Of a stretch of DNA of 21,381 bases, positions 1 through 6,513 are shown piece after piece. Positions within the stretch are counted from its first letter, which is position 1. Each line of letters opens with the position of its first letter. Under the pieces are notes generated by a model. That model searched no databases. It saw only the letters and a program-made list of their open reading frames with translations, and was not told the origin of the DNA. Both the position numbers and the translations under genes were made by a program. The DNA comes from a virus. The stretch lies in the IMG/VR virus record IMGVR_UViG_3300025168_000807, positions 1-21,381 of that record; one strand, written 5' to 3'.

Positions 1-571
1 CCTGAATCTTGGCTCTTTCATGGTGCGCTTTGATGACTGAATCTTGCTGAGCACTATTGAGGAATTTGTACAGCGCTAGCAATTCCTCGGACAAGCGCTT
101 GAAGGTATCGCGCGCCTGCTGGTCTTTGGTCTCAGGTGCTGCACCACCGCGCAACAAGCGCCCCTGCTCCTTAACCTGTTTAACCAATTGCGCGGGGTTG
201 CTGTGATTACGTGCCCGCGCGGTGTTGGTGATCGCCTTCCGCATTGGCTCGAATGCCTTAGCCATGCTAGTACTGTCAGTCGATATAGTCTCGAACCAGT
301 GCTGACTACCTTCAACCTCAGGCAGTTCAATGTTGATTCGGGCCGCTAACAGTCGCGCAGCGCCTTTCGGTGCTGCTTCCGCTGTACAGGCTGCCGTTGT
401 GAGTGCTGACACAGAAGGCAGGAATACGTTGCCTTCAGCATCTGTAACAGTCATCGACTCGGTTAGATCATCCTGCGACATAGTGGCGAAAGCTGCCTGC
501 TCAGCTAATGTGTACTCTTTTACAGCTGGGTTAACTACTGCATCGGTTACTTTGTTTTGAACGTCTGACAT
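1..571 (-). CDS. Unknown protein, N-terminal 190 residues (3' end off the left edge)
   Basis: On the minus strand an open frame runs from an ATG at 571-569 to the left edge without a stop. The start is supported by an AAAGGAAT ribosome site nine bases upstream and by the start MSDVQNKV. I do not recognise the family. The first ~80 residues are acidic and alanine/threonine-rich (TMSQDD, TVTDAEGNVFLPSV). Residues ~95-190 look mainly helical and charged, with a basic stretch (RKAITNTARARN) and a run of K/E/R (LVKQVKEQGRLL, DTFKRLSEELLALYKFL). There is no signal peptide or membrane segment. It is the only minus-strand gene on the left side and is divergent from the early operon, sharing the palindrome-rich control region. 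The missing C-terminus prevents a functional call. Confidence 0.75.
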   Translation of the reverse strand, partial: MSDVQNKVTDAVVNPAVKEYTLAEQAAFATMSQDDLTESMTVTDAEGNVFLPSVSALTTAACTAEAAPKGAARLLAARINIELPEVEGSQHWFETISTDSTSMAKAFEPMRKAITNTARARNHSNPAQLVKQVKEQGRLLRGGAAPETKDQQARDTFKRLSEELLALYKFLNSAQQDSVIKAHHERAKIQ

Positions 572-689
572 GGTTTTGATTCCTTTTGTTAATATGCCAA
601 GTCGGGGCGTAGTTGTTGCTGACTTGAGACTAGTATCGCCTTTTCCGCTGGATATGCTTAAAAATATGTAAGCCGATAATTATTTGTTT

Positions 690-722
690 CTGACAGGGTA
701 TAACAATGTTATACCTCGTCAG
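690..722. repeat. Operator-like palindrome, copy 1 (33-bp extended dyad)
   Basis: The core 698-714 is GTATAACAATGTTATAC: perfect 8-bp arms around one central base. The symmetry extends outward (CTGAC on the left, GTCAG on the right) to give a 33-bp dyad with 14 of 16 arm positions paired. The size and central-base dyad resemble lambda-type repressor operators. It is the copy nearest the leftward gene. Confidence 0.75.
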
Positions 723-735
723 CTTCGGTCCCAGT

Positions 736-764
736 GATAGTAGTTAACTTAGTGGATGGACAAC
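736..764 (+). repeat. Second repeat family (GATAGTnnnTAnCnTAG), copy 1
   Basis: GATAGTAGTTAACTTAG followed by TGGATGGACAAC closely matches 846-873 and, more loosely, 8082-8111 upstream of the polymerase gene. It follows palindrome copy 1 at the same distance as the second copy follows palindrome copy 2. The function is unknown; a promoter-proximal or RNA-structure element is possible. Confidence 0.55.
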
Positions 765-800
765 CCCTCAGCAACCATGCGGGCTGCAGGGCGTTTTGAT

Positions 801-833
801 CTGACGAAGCATAACAATGTTATACATTGTCAG
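801..833. repeat. Operator-like palindrome, copy 2 (extended dyad)
   Basis: The core at 809-825 is GCATAACAATGTTATAC, one base off perfect symmetry. As in copy 1, it is flanked by CTGAC on the left and GTCAG on the right, so the extended 33-bp dyad is kept despite changes. The centre lies exactly 111 bases from that of copy 1, within a duplicated unit. Confidence 0.75.
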
Positions 834-845
834 CTCTCTGCTGGT

Positions 846-874
846 GATAGTAGCTAGCCTAGTGGATGGACTAC
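846..874 (+). repeat. Second repeat family, copy 2
   Basis: GATAGTAGCTAGCCTAG followed by TGGATGGACTAC. The ends AGTAG (849-853) and CTACT (871-875) can pair. Together with palindrome copy 2 it forms a unit that duplicates 698-764 at a spacing of about 111 bases. Confidence 0.55.
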
Positions 875-910
875 TCGTATAAACGTAGTACATCGTTACG
901 CTTTGTTTGT

Positions 911-928
911 AATGTTATGTTTAACATT
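911..928. repeat. Inside-out half-site pair AATGTTA/TAACATT
   Basis: AATGTTA (911-917) and TAACATT (922-928) form a perfect 7-bp inverted repeat with a 4-base spacer. The half-sites are those of the 17-bp palindrome but in opposite order, facing outward. It may be a degenerate or low-affinity regulator site. Confidence 0.4.
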
Positions 929-1008
929 GGAACGCAAGGTGTTGTTATTACTGCATAAAGCTGCATTGATGTAATGTTATGCTATAAAAAACAATCGAGC
1001 AGTAGTAG

Positions 1009-1027
1009 AGCTAGGAAGCGCCTAGCT
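1009..1027. repeat. Inverted repeat AGCTAGG-5-CCTAGCT
   Basis: Perfect 7-bp arms AGCTAGG (1009-1015) and CCTAGCT (1021-1027) flank an AAGCG loop in the control region. No T-run follows on either strand, so it is not a typical intrinsic terminator. The arms resemble the CTAGCCTAG core of the second repeat family. Confidence 0.5.
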
Positions 1028-1233
1028 AGAAGCAAAAAGATATAACATCCTATTATTCTATACATTCTTCAACTTCTTTTATTTTATTACTTTCTATAAC
1101 ATTACCCTATTTTCAACACAGCAACCCACAATCCATCGACCTCTCCGACCTGTACTACATCGTACGCGGTCCCATAACATTACCCCCTATTGTTATACCA
1201 CTGAGTCATCTGGGCGACCCCCCTCAGTTCGTT

Positions 1234-1261
1234 TTGTCATAGGCAATAAATGTAGTACAAT
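1234..1261 (+). promoter_or_regulatory. Candidate sigma70 promoter for the rightward early operon
   Basis: TTGTCA (1234-1239) and TACAAT (1256-1261) are separated by 16 bases, each one mismatch from consensus. A transcript would begin near 1268. Palindrome copy 3 (1304-1320) then lies roughly 40 bases downstream of the start and 25 bases before the first ATG, a position suited to repression by roadblock. Confidence 0.5.
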
Positions 1262-1303
1262 GTCATAATAAAAGATTAAATGGAGTTAGGGCAATCTGAC
1301 GAG

Positions 1304-1320
1304 GGATAACATTGTTATAC
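1304..1320. repeat. Operator-like palindrome, copy 3
   Basis: GGATAACATTGTTATAC has one arm mismatch and a centre of T rather than A. It is preceded by TCTGACGAG, matching the left flank of copies 1 and 2, but the right flank is not conserved. It sits in the leader between the candidate promoter and the first early gene. Confidence 0.7.
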
Positions 1321-1345
1321 ATCACCAACCAAAGGAGAAAGCAAG

Positions 1346-1567
1346 ATGACATTAAGAGAGCTTAAGCATATGCAAGCAGCACGGAGGCAAACAGGTAGCA
1401 AGCATAGGGACGTAACTAGCAGCTTCAAGGAATCGCAGCTATCGCCTAGTGACATGGTACGCAAGCGTGAGTTACGACGCGCTACCAACCAACTCATTGC
1501 TATTTTTGTGGGTGCGTTGTTTGTTGCAACTGTGGCAGTCATTACAACAATTTTAGTCATAGGCTAG
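1346..1567 (+). CDS. Small single-span membrane protein, unknown function
   Basis: This 73-residue protein is first in the rightward operon. The ATG is preceded by AAAGGAGAAAG at a suitable distance. The N-terminal ~48 residues are hydrophilic and basic (MTLRELKHMQAARRQTG, MVRKRELRR). They are followed by one clear membrane span at residues ~50-72 (LIAIFVGALFVATVAVITTI), which ends the protein. The positive charges next to the span predict the N-terminus inside the cytoplasm. I do not recognise a family. First-position early membrane proteins in phages often act on the host envelope or on superinfection, but nothing here proves that. Confidence 0.7.
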   Translation: MTLRELKHMQAARRQTGSKHRDVTSSFKESQLSPSDMVRKRELRRATNQLIAIFVGALFVATVAVITTILVIG

Positions 1568-1572
1568 GAGGC

Positions 1573-1806
1573 ATGACAATACTAAGGAAGTCTAACGATA
1601 CCCCGGTATTACTGGGGCAGGTTGTTTTTGATCGCAAGGGAAAGGGGTGTTGCGTAAAGCAAAAAATACCCAATGGCCTGATGTGCGTGGATAAAGACAA
1701 CCGCATTATACGTGGCTCACTGTATGAGTTTGGGTGCTACGTAGAAGGGCAAAGCCCACACAACACACCGACCCCATCACGGCTACAGTCGTTTTGGGAA
1801 GACTAA
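1573..1806 (+). CDS. Small unknown protein (77 residues)
   Basis: The protein is likely beta-rich (VLLGQVVFDRKGKGCCVKQK, GLMCVDKDNRIIRGSLYEFG) with no recognised domain. It begins five bases after the stop of the membrane-protein gene. A perfect AGGAGG (1566-1571) overlaps that stop, but only one base separates it from the ATG at 1573, which is unusually close. No better in-frame start follows, because the next candidates are non-standard codons. Translation may therefore depend on coupling to the upstream gene. The short tight glycine turns would suit a small SH3-like or barrel fold; that is only an impression. Confidence 0.6.
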   Translation: MTILRKSNDTPVLLGQVVFDRKGKGCCVKQKIPNGLMCVDKDNRIIRGSLYEFGCYVEGQSPHNTPTPSRLQSFWED

Positions 1807-1814
1807 CACCAACC

Positions 1815-1856
1815 TAAGCACCGCTAACGCATAACAATGTTATGCACTGGAGAACG
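1815..1856 (+). repeat. 42-bp direct repeat containing palindrome copy 4 and a ribosome site
   Basis: It runs from TAAGCA through the perfect palindrome GCATAACAATGTTATGC (1829-1845) to ACTGGAGAACG, the ribosome site of the gene at 1859. It matches 2016-2057 at 40 of 42 positions. The two copies bracket the 58-residue gene, so operator and translation signal travel as one unit. Confidence 0.85.
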
Positions 1857-1858
1857 AT

Positions 1859-2035
1859 ATGAAAATAATTATTGAACTGGAGTTTGAAGAAACGCCAAGT
1901 CAGGCAGACGTGGAGAATTATTTAAACGATTTAATGGATAACAATTGTTTGGCTTGGGCACTCGTGCAGACCGACCAAGCACCCGTCACCCTCATCGACC
2001 TTACACAACCCACCGTAAGCATCACTAACGCATAA
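1859..2035 (+). CDS. Small acidic unknown protein (58 residues), bracketed by direct repeats
   Basis: The frame opens with MKIIIELEFEETP at an ATG with GGAG (1849-1852) six bases upstream and ends VSITNA. The TAA stop lies inside palindrome copy 5, and the last six codons belong to the 42-bp repeat. The predicted pattern is beta-strand, then helix (PSQADVENYLNDLMDNN), then strand (CLAWALVQTD): a small alpha/beta fold, acidic. No family is recognised. The identical repeats on both sides make it a self-contained cassette of about 200 bases that homologous recombination could delete or duplicate. It is supported by its ribosome site and fit to the operon rather than by homology. Confidence 0.6.
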   Translation: MKIIIELEFEETPSQADVENYLNDLMDNNCLAWALVQTDQAPVTLIDLTQPTVSITNA

Positions 2036-2057
2036 CAATGTTATGCACTGGAGAACG
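2016..2057 (+). repeat. 42-bp direct repeat, second copy (contains palindrome copy 5)
   Basis: The perfect palindrome GCATAACAATGTTATGC is at 2030-2046, followed by ACTGGAGAACG, which serves the AAA+ ATPase gene at 2063. It encodes the end and stop codon of the preceding small gene. It differs from the copy at 1815-1856 at only two positions. Confidence 0.85.
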
Positions 2058-2062
2058 TAAAA

Positions 2063-3130
2063 ATGGCTACACAAGACAATATTGCACCACCCGTAACGAC
2101 CACGCTCAGTGGAGCAGCTGGATTAATCCAAGCTACTGACGATGTACGCTACATAATCAGAAGTGAGCCGGGAGTTGGCAAGACTTCAATCCTGTACGAA
2201 CTTATGAAAGCAACAGGGATGGATGGCACTCGCGTGGACTGTGCGAACTTAGACATAGGCGATACGGGTATGCCCATCATCGACCATGAGACTATGACCA
2301 CGCGCTATTACCCCAATGAGATATTCAAGCTGCATCTTAAAAAGCCTGTCATTGTCTGTCTGGATGAGTATCCCAAAGCTTCAGAAGCAGTAAGGAATAT
2401 GCTTCACCCAACGCTGGAAGTGGATAACCCACGCTTTGCCGATATTCCTGTTGCCAAGGGCACTCTAATCTTCCTCACTGGTAACCTAGCTAGTGACGGG
2501 GTTGGTGATGAGCTTGCAGCTCATACGCTTCAACGTGTCGTAGAGATTATCATCAAGAAACCCGATGCGGACGCATGGCTAAAGTGGGCAGGCTCTCTTA
2601 TCCATCCACTAATCAAAGCATGGGTAGACCAACATCCCTACTGCCTTGACTCATACACTGACGGACTCATTAACGAGTTCAACTTCGACCCATCCAAACC
2701 ACAAGAAAATGTTGTGTCCGGGCGTACCCTTGAGATTGCCAGCCGCATTATGGGAAAGCGTAAGGCAATCAATAACGAGGATGCGTTCTATGCAGCTTTA
2801 TGTGGTGCGGTTGGCAAGCCTGCAGGCGAGAGCATCTATGCTTACGTACAGCATCAGGATGAATTGCCTACCTTCCAGTCAATTGTCACCAACCCACAGA
2901 GTGCTAAATGCCCTACCACAATGGGAGCCATTGCAGTTCTTATGTATGGGTTAGCAGCCAGAACTAACGTAAATAATCTGGACGCAGTTCTTCAGTACGC
3001 TTCACGCTTCGATTCAGAATGGCAGGTGCTCTTAATGGTGAACCTTGCTCAGTCTAAAGAGGGCAAAGACTTTGCGTTTGAGAACAGACAATTTCAGGAA
3101 TGGCTAGCTGCAAATCAGGACATACTGTAA
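2063..3130 (+). CDS. MoxR-like AAA+ ATPase (CobS-like)
   Basis: This 355-residue protein has a single AAA+ domain. The Walker A region is SEPGVGKTS at residues ~34-42, with the usual first glycine replaced by serine. Walker B is VIVCLDE (96-102), the sensor-1 asparagine is in FLTGNLASD (~141), and a candidate arginine finger is in HTLQRVVEI (~158). The C-terminal half is helical and was not assigned. Such ATPases hydrolyse ATP to remodel a client and usually act with a vWA partner; here the next gene is exactly that, overlapping by one base. The start follows the conserved GGAG cassette. Chelatase subunit CobS is the best-known relative, but no cobalamin genes are present, so a cofactor role is unlikely. 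The function in the phage is unknown. Confidence 0.85.
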   Translation: MATQDNIAPPVTTTLSGAAGLIQATDDVRYIIRSEPGVGKTSILYELMKATGMDGTRVDCANLDIGDTGMPIIDHETMTTRYYPNEIFKLHLKKPVIVCLDEYPKASEAVRNMLHPTLEVDNPRFADIPVAKGTLIFLTGNLASDGVGDELAAHTLQRVVEIIIKKPDADAWLKWAGSLIHPLIKAWVDQHPYCLDSYTDGLINEFNFDPSKPQENVVSGRTLEIASRIMGKRKAINNEDAFYAALCGAVGKPAGESIYAYVQHQDELPTFQSIVTNPQSAKCPTTMGAIAVLMYGLAARTNVNNLDAVLQYASRFDSEWQVLLMVNLAQSKEGKDFAFENRQFQEWLAANQDIL

Positions 3131-4362
3131 TGAGTACTCTAACCCCCTCAAACAACAGAGCTGTTATACGCAGGCTCCAGCAGATACGGCTTACTGTTAT
3201 GCGTAGTGATGAGTTTAGATCACTTACGCCACTGATGATGTACGGCAACATAACAGTTACCGATGACATAGAGACTGCTCAAACAGATGGATGTAACGAG
3301 TGGTATGGCACCAAGTTCATCGAAGACCATCCAGACAAAGAGGTAGCGTTTGGGGTTGTCCATGAACCTATGCACAAGGCAGGTAGACATTTAACTACCT
3401 ACCAAAAGCTGTGGGAGATTGACCCAGATTTAGCAGGTCAAGCTTGTGACTACTGGGGCAACAGCAAGATAAAAGCAGCTGACCCGGATGGGAAGATTGT
3501 GTCTTTCCCACGCAGACCCGATGGCACAGTGTGGGTGTTGTATAACCCGGAGTTCAATGGCTGGACTATCAAGCGTATATTCTTCCACCTGCTTGAGAAG
3601 AAGCAAGCCAACCCGCCACCTACCCAAGGTAATGAGGGAGGGGATGATGGCAACTTCGATACTCACGACTGGGAAGGAGCAGCGGCACGGGGTGATAAGG
3701 AATCCCAGCAAATAGAGAAAGACATAAAGGATGCTATTAGGAAAGGAGAGCATATAGCTAGGAAGGCCGGTACTGGTGCTAAATCAGGTGCATTAGGACT
3801 GGGTGATCTGGTTACGCCTAAGATAATGTGGACCAAACAGATGGAAATCTTTATGACTTCCAACTGCCGCAAGCGACAACACAGTACACGCAGGAAACCC
3901 AACCGCAGATTCCTACACATGGACATTATTATGCCCACGCTGGAAGGCAAAGGAATTAGTGAGGTGGTGTTTGCGCGTGACTCATCCGGCTCTATGCAAC
4001 ACGGGAAGCGACTGGTGCGTGCTACTACTGAAGCCGTCTCACTAGCTAAGACCTTACACATAGACAAGATTCACTTCATTGATTGGGACGGTGAGGTTGC
4101 AGGTGGTACGCATACTACTTACAGCAGCTCTACACTGGTTAACGCACCGGAGCTAAAACGCGCTATTGGCGGAGGCGGGACGGACCCTACGTGTGTTGCA
4201 AAGTACCTCACAGAGAACCGGATCAAACCCCAGTGTGTGGTGATCTTTACCGATGGTGAGATTGGTTCATGGGGTTCGTGGTCTGTGCCCGTGCTGTGGG
4301 TCATTACCAATAACAAACCTATTACTGCCCCAGTGGGGAAAACAATCCAAGTGGAGGACTAG
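3130..4362 (+). CDS. vWA protein with N-terminal metallopeptidase-like domain (DUF2201/CobT-like)
   Basis: The product is 410 residues from the ATG at 3130, chosen over the ATG at 3100. AGGA (3117-3120) is well spaced for 3130, and the start overlaps the ATPase stop (TAATG). The N-terminal part has HEPMH at residues 78-82, an HExxH zinc-site pattern, as in the putative metallopeptidase half of DUF2201 proteins. A charged linker follows (~165-240, GNEGGDDGN, then lysine-rich helices). The C-terminal vWA domain has a full MIDAS: DSSGS at 284-288, the threonine/aspartate of GGGGTDP at 351-352, and TDGE at 374-377. vWA proteins of this type bind a metal ion and recruit clients to the MoxR ATPase. 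It is cytoplasmic, with no signal peptide. Whether the peptidase half is active is unknown. Confidence 0.85.
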   Translation: MSTLTPSNNRAVIRRLQQIRLTVMRSDEFRSLTPLMMYGNITVTDDIETAQTDGCNEWYGTKFIEDHPDKEVAFGVVHEPMHKAGRHLTTYQKLWEIDPDLAGQACDYWGNSKIKAADPDGKIVSFPRRPDGTVWVLYNPEFNGWTIKRIFFHLLEKKQANPPPTQGNEGGDDGNFDTHDWEGAAARGDKESQQIEKDIKDAIRKGEHIARKAGTGAKSGALGLGDLVTPKIMWTKQMEIFMTSNCRKRQHSTRRKPNRRFLHMDIIMPTLEGKGISEVVFARDSSGSMQHGKRLVRATTEAVSLAKTLHIDKIHFIDWDGEVAGGTHTTYSSSTLVNAPELKRAIGGGGTDPTCVAKYLTENRIKPQCVVIFTDGEIGSWGSWSVPVLWVITNNKPITAPVGKTIQVED

Positions 4363-4364
4363 AA

Positions 4365-4616
4365 ATGAAAATGATAATTCAGATATACCACAAGAAATAT
4401 ATTGTCACTACGGATGAGATGGAAACCATCATGGACATTGTGGCTAAGTCCGAATGCTATACGGAGGAATACCATAGGTCAGAGGGTGAGGCAGCAAGCT
4501 ATTACACCTACCACGTTTGGTGGGATGGTGAAGAGCGTGAACGTTCCATTAATTTTCTTTCAGATGCTACATACCAAGCCTGCAAACTTGTGGGCAAACC
4601 AACCAACCACTCATAA
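4365..4616 (+). CDS. Small unknown protein (83 residues)
   Basis: The start at 4365 follows GGAGG (4353-4357) with a seven-base gap; a second ATG at 4371 is possible. The protein begins with strands (MIIQIYHKKYIVTTDEM) and a helix, then a region rich in aromatic and acidic residues (SYYTYHVWWDGEERERS). It ends KPTNHS, with the TAA stop lying inside palindrome copy 6. No family is recognised. It sits between the vWA gene and the DUF3150-like gene, so it may be an accessory of that group or an inserted cassette. The palindrome at its end marks it as separable from the gene that follows. Confidence 0.65.
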   Translation: MKMIIQIYHKKYIVTTDEMETIMDIVAKSECYTEEYHRSEGEAASYYTYHVWWDGEERERSINFLSDATYQACKLVGKPTNHS

Positions 4617-4627
4617 CATTGTTATAC
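4611..4627. repeat. Operator-like palindrome, copy 6
   Basis: TCATAACATTGTTATAC is followed by ATTGGAGAACGATATGAAG, almost the same translation cassette as at 1859. The TAA stop of the upstream gene (4614-4616) is part of the left arm. It lies about 2.6 kb downstream of copy 5. Confidence 0.75.
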
Positions 4628-4640
4628 ATTGGAGAACGAT

Positions 4641-5627
4641 ATGAAGATAGAAAACAGCGGTGTATTAGTAGAATTAACAATATCCACATGGTCTGCTCAA
4701 AAGCTTGACCGTAAAGCAACGCACCAAGTCACTGCGAATGCTAACGCTAGCGCTAAGTCCGGTAAGTTCACCAAGGACTTACTGGCTGGTTCGACATACG
4801 CAAGTGACATTACTTCCTTTGCCGGTACTACGCGCAACTGGAACATAGCAACTACACTACCGTGGAGTAACAAAGGCCCGCGTTATTGTGCGTCTACTTT
4901 ATTCCTGTCTTACAAGCAGGAGATCAACTCCCTCAAGGGAGAATTTACGAGACGTATCAAGTTGCTAGAGCAGAACTATGAGAAAGCCAAAATCATTGCA
5001 CAGCGTGAACTGGGTGCGATGTTTAACCCCAATGACTACCCACCTATTGATGTAGTCCTAGCTAAGTATGGCTGGAGTTTTCAAGTTAGCCCTATACCTC
5101 TTAGTGGACACTTTGCAGTGGATATGCCGAAGGAAGACTTAGCGGAGTTCAATGCAAACATTGAGAAGAAAACAAAAGCCGCGATGGAGCACGCAGGCGA
5201 GAGGCTGCGTAACACCTGTGCAGATATGAGTAAGAAGCTTGCTACTGGGCAGCGTTTCCACGATAGCTTTATTACCAATCCGCAGGAGCTGTGTACATTC
5301 CTTACTCACGTCAACATTACTAACGACCCCGCGCTAGATGACGCAAGGAAGAAGCTGGAACTTAGTCTTACAGGTGTAGACCTTGATGACCTTAAGAAGC
5401 ATAAGGACGCACGCCAAGACCTCAAGACTAAGATTGATGCAATCTTTGGGGCACCCACTCCTACAGTGAGTGCGACTACGTGTATCAACAATCCACCACC
5501 AGATGTAGGTACATTGCAAGACTTGCTTACTGATGCTGAAGTTATGCCAACTCAGCCAGTGCCCCCGGTTGATGCAGTAGATGAGTCTGCAGAATATGTT
5601 AGTCCTTTTCAACTAAGTGACTGGTAG
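4641..5627 (+). CDS. DUF3150-like phage protein, third member of the MoxR/vWA group
   Basis: The 328-residue protein starts at the ATG at 4641, six bases after GGAG (4631-4634). A TTG at 4629 is in frame but lies within the ribosome-site cassette. The N-terminal LVELTISTWSAQKLDRKAT matches my memory of DUF3150-type proteins. So do the central LPWSNKGPRYC, long charged helices (residues ~90-125), the NPNDYP stretch with a hydrophobic strand pair, and a helical 180-260 region. Proteins of this family occur beside CobS-like ATPases and CobT-like vWA proteins on phages and integrative elements. Residues ~275-328 are a proline/acid-rich tail ending FQLSDW. The activity is unknown. It could be the scaffold or substrate adaptor of the ATPase complex. 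The family call rests on recall plus context, not on a search. Confidence 0.65.
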   Translation: MKIENSGVLVELTISTWSAQKLDRKATHQVTANANASAKSGKFTKDLLAGSTYASDITSFAGTTRNWNIATTLPWSNKGPRYCASTLFLSYKQEINSLKGEFTRRIKLLEQNYEKAKIIAQRELGAMFNPNDYPPIDVVLAKYGWSFQVSPIPLSGHFAVDMPKEDLAEFNANIEKKTKAAMEHAGERLRNTCADMSKKLATGQRFHDSFITNPQELCTFLTHVNITNDPALDDARKKLELSLTGVDLDDLKKHKDARQDLKTKIDAIFGAPTPTVSATTCINNPPPDVGTLQDLLTDAEVMPTQPVPPVDAVDESAEYVSPFQLSDW

Positions 5628-5635
5628 GGGGAGCT

Positions 5636-6319
5636 ATGGAAATTTCAGATCGACAAACACGTTGGGATAGACGCAACAAGAATGCGGGTCTTTTGCACCA
5701 AGCACTGGAATCTAGACGTGGCGACCCTTCGCGTCAGTTTGTGGTGGAACAGTACCAGAGACGGCACGCGGAGGACGTTCACACAGCGCTTGAGAATGCG
5801 GTAGAGCCGGGGCTAGACAAGGTGCAAGACTTCGACCTGCGGTACATCGAGTACACGGATAAGTATAAGCACGACATACTGGGGGTTTCACGTATTGTCT
5901 CCGGTTCGGCTCAGGTAGAGCTGGCACACGCAACGCTTACGTTAGCCGCGCAGTTTGAGGAGGTGGAAATAATACGTAGTGTGCTAGAGGCATGGGCAGG
6001 GGGTCCACGATGGAAAGCCTACGCAGTGCTGGAAGCTGGGGATTTTACATTCCTAACGGAATGTATAGGAGGGGGGTTAAACCGACCCCCCATTTCTCCT
6101 AAATCTGTGCACAAGAGTCATCTACGTACTAAGGCATACGCAAGGTATGCGTCAGCTACACCTAAGCACTACAGGGCGATACCAAAATGGTTACGTTCAT
6201 CTTTAGGGTTGCTCAAGCTTGTACCTGTTGGTGCGTATGTAGGGAAACGTGGCTTGCACGTAGCAAAGGATTTATTTCTAGTAACGCACCGCATGAGGAA
6301 AAAAGGAGAACCACTATGA
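5636..6319 (+). CDS. Unknown protein (227 residues), basic C-terminus
   Basis: The ATG at 5636 is preceded by a GGGGGAG ribosome site next to the stop of the DUF3150-like gene. Residues 1-60 are charged and arginine-rich (RQTRWDRRNKN). The middle (~85-135) is helical and hydrophobic (LAHATLTLAAQF, IIRSVLEAWAG). Around 145-155 there is a GGGLNRPP turn. Residues ~155-227 are strongly basic with a moderately hydrophobic segment (GLLKLVPVGAYVG) too weak to call a membrane span. No known motif is visible. The end overlaps the next start by four bases (ATGA). Codon context and spacing fit the operon, so it is a real gene of unknown role. Confidence 0.7.
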   Translation: MEISDRQTRWDRRNKNAGLLHQALESRRGDPSRQFVVEQYQRRHAEDVHTALENAVEPGLDKVQDFDLRYIEYTDKYKHDILGVSRIVSGSAQVELAHATLTLAAQFEEVEIIRSVLEAWAGGPRWKAYAVLEAGDFTFLTECIGGGLNRPPISPKSVHKSHLRTKAYARYASATPKHYRAIPKWLRSSLGLLKLVPVGAYVGKRGLHVAKDLFLVTHRMRKKGEPL

Positions 6320-6513
6320 CAATGGTAAAAATAAATTTACGCCTGCGTAAGGATACCTTAGCGTATTTTCAAGAACAGCCAAACCTGAGTAATGCAATAC
6401 GCAAGGTGTTAGAAGGGCACGTTGCACGAGCGCATGACAATGAGGCGGCTCAAATTATAACTAACCAGCAAAGGTGGCAAGACATTCTTGCCGAGGAGAA
6501 CGAAGATGATTAA
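6316..6513 (+). CDS. Small ribbon-helix-helix-like protein (65 residues)
   Basis: Translation most likely starts at 6316, five bases after AAGGAGAA and overlapping the previous stop; the upstream extension lacks a ribosome site. Residues 1-35 (MVKINLRLRKDTLAYFQEQ, then a helix with LSNAIRKVLEGHV) fit the strand-helix-helix layout of MetJ/Arc/CopG-type DNA-binding proteins. In these a strand pair from a dimer reads the major groove. The C-terminal half is an acidic helix ending ENEDD. It could be a phage regulator, and short palindromic half-sites such as ATAACA would suit such dimers, but no direct link can be shown. The fold call is by pattern only. Confidence 0.55.
   Translation: MTMVKINLRLRKDTLAYFQEQPNLSNAIRKVLEGHVARAHDNEAAQIITNQQRWQDILAEENEDD

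Larger units (their letters stand above)
572..1345. promoter_or_regulatory. Divergent intergenic control region rich in inverted and direct repeats
   Basis: About 770 bases lie between a leftward and a rightward gene, and I find no convincing coding frame with a ribosome site. The region holds three full 17-bp palindromes (698-714, 809-825, 1304-1320). It also has isolated half-sites: AATGTTATGC at 973-982 and ATAACATTACCC at 1096 and 1174, the second facing TTGTTATAC at 1190-1198. AATGTTA/TAACATT at 911-928 is an inside-out pair. There is a hairpin at 1009-1027 and one good sigma70-like promoter at 1234-1261. The density of sites and the divergent genes suggest the main early switch of the phage. 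An origin of replication is an alternative that cannot be excluded from sequence. Confidence 0.7.

Noticed and set aside
76-560. Two overlapping frames, minus 76-330 and plus 330-560, as separate small genes
   Set aside because: A single longer minus-strand frame from 571 to the left edge has a good ribosome site and explains the region; the short frames have none.
690-1320. Palindromes as a CRISPR array
   Set aside because: Copies are spaced irregularly (111, 495 bases and more) and some lie in gene ends; they are operator-like, not array-like.
690-1320. Palindromes as host LexA boxes
   Set aside because: They lack the CTGT-N8-ACAG or GAAC/GTTC forms known from common proteobacterial LexA sites.
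2063-4362. MoxR/vWA pair as a real cobaltochelatase CobS/CobT
   Set aside because: No CobN-like large subunit or cobalamin gene is present, and the metallopeptidase-like half plus the DUF3150-like partner fit another kind of complex.
4629-4640. TTG at 4629 as the start of the DUF3150-like gene
   Set aside because: It overlaps the GGAGAACG ribosome site; the ATG at 4641 has ideal spacing and matches the cassette at 1859.
5081-5612. Several minus-strand frames of 61-92 residues inside the DUF3150-like gene
   Set aside because: They lie opposite a well-supported plus-strand gene, lack ribosome sites and read as low-complexity shadow sequence.
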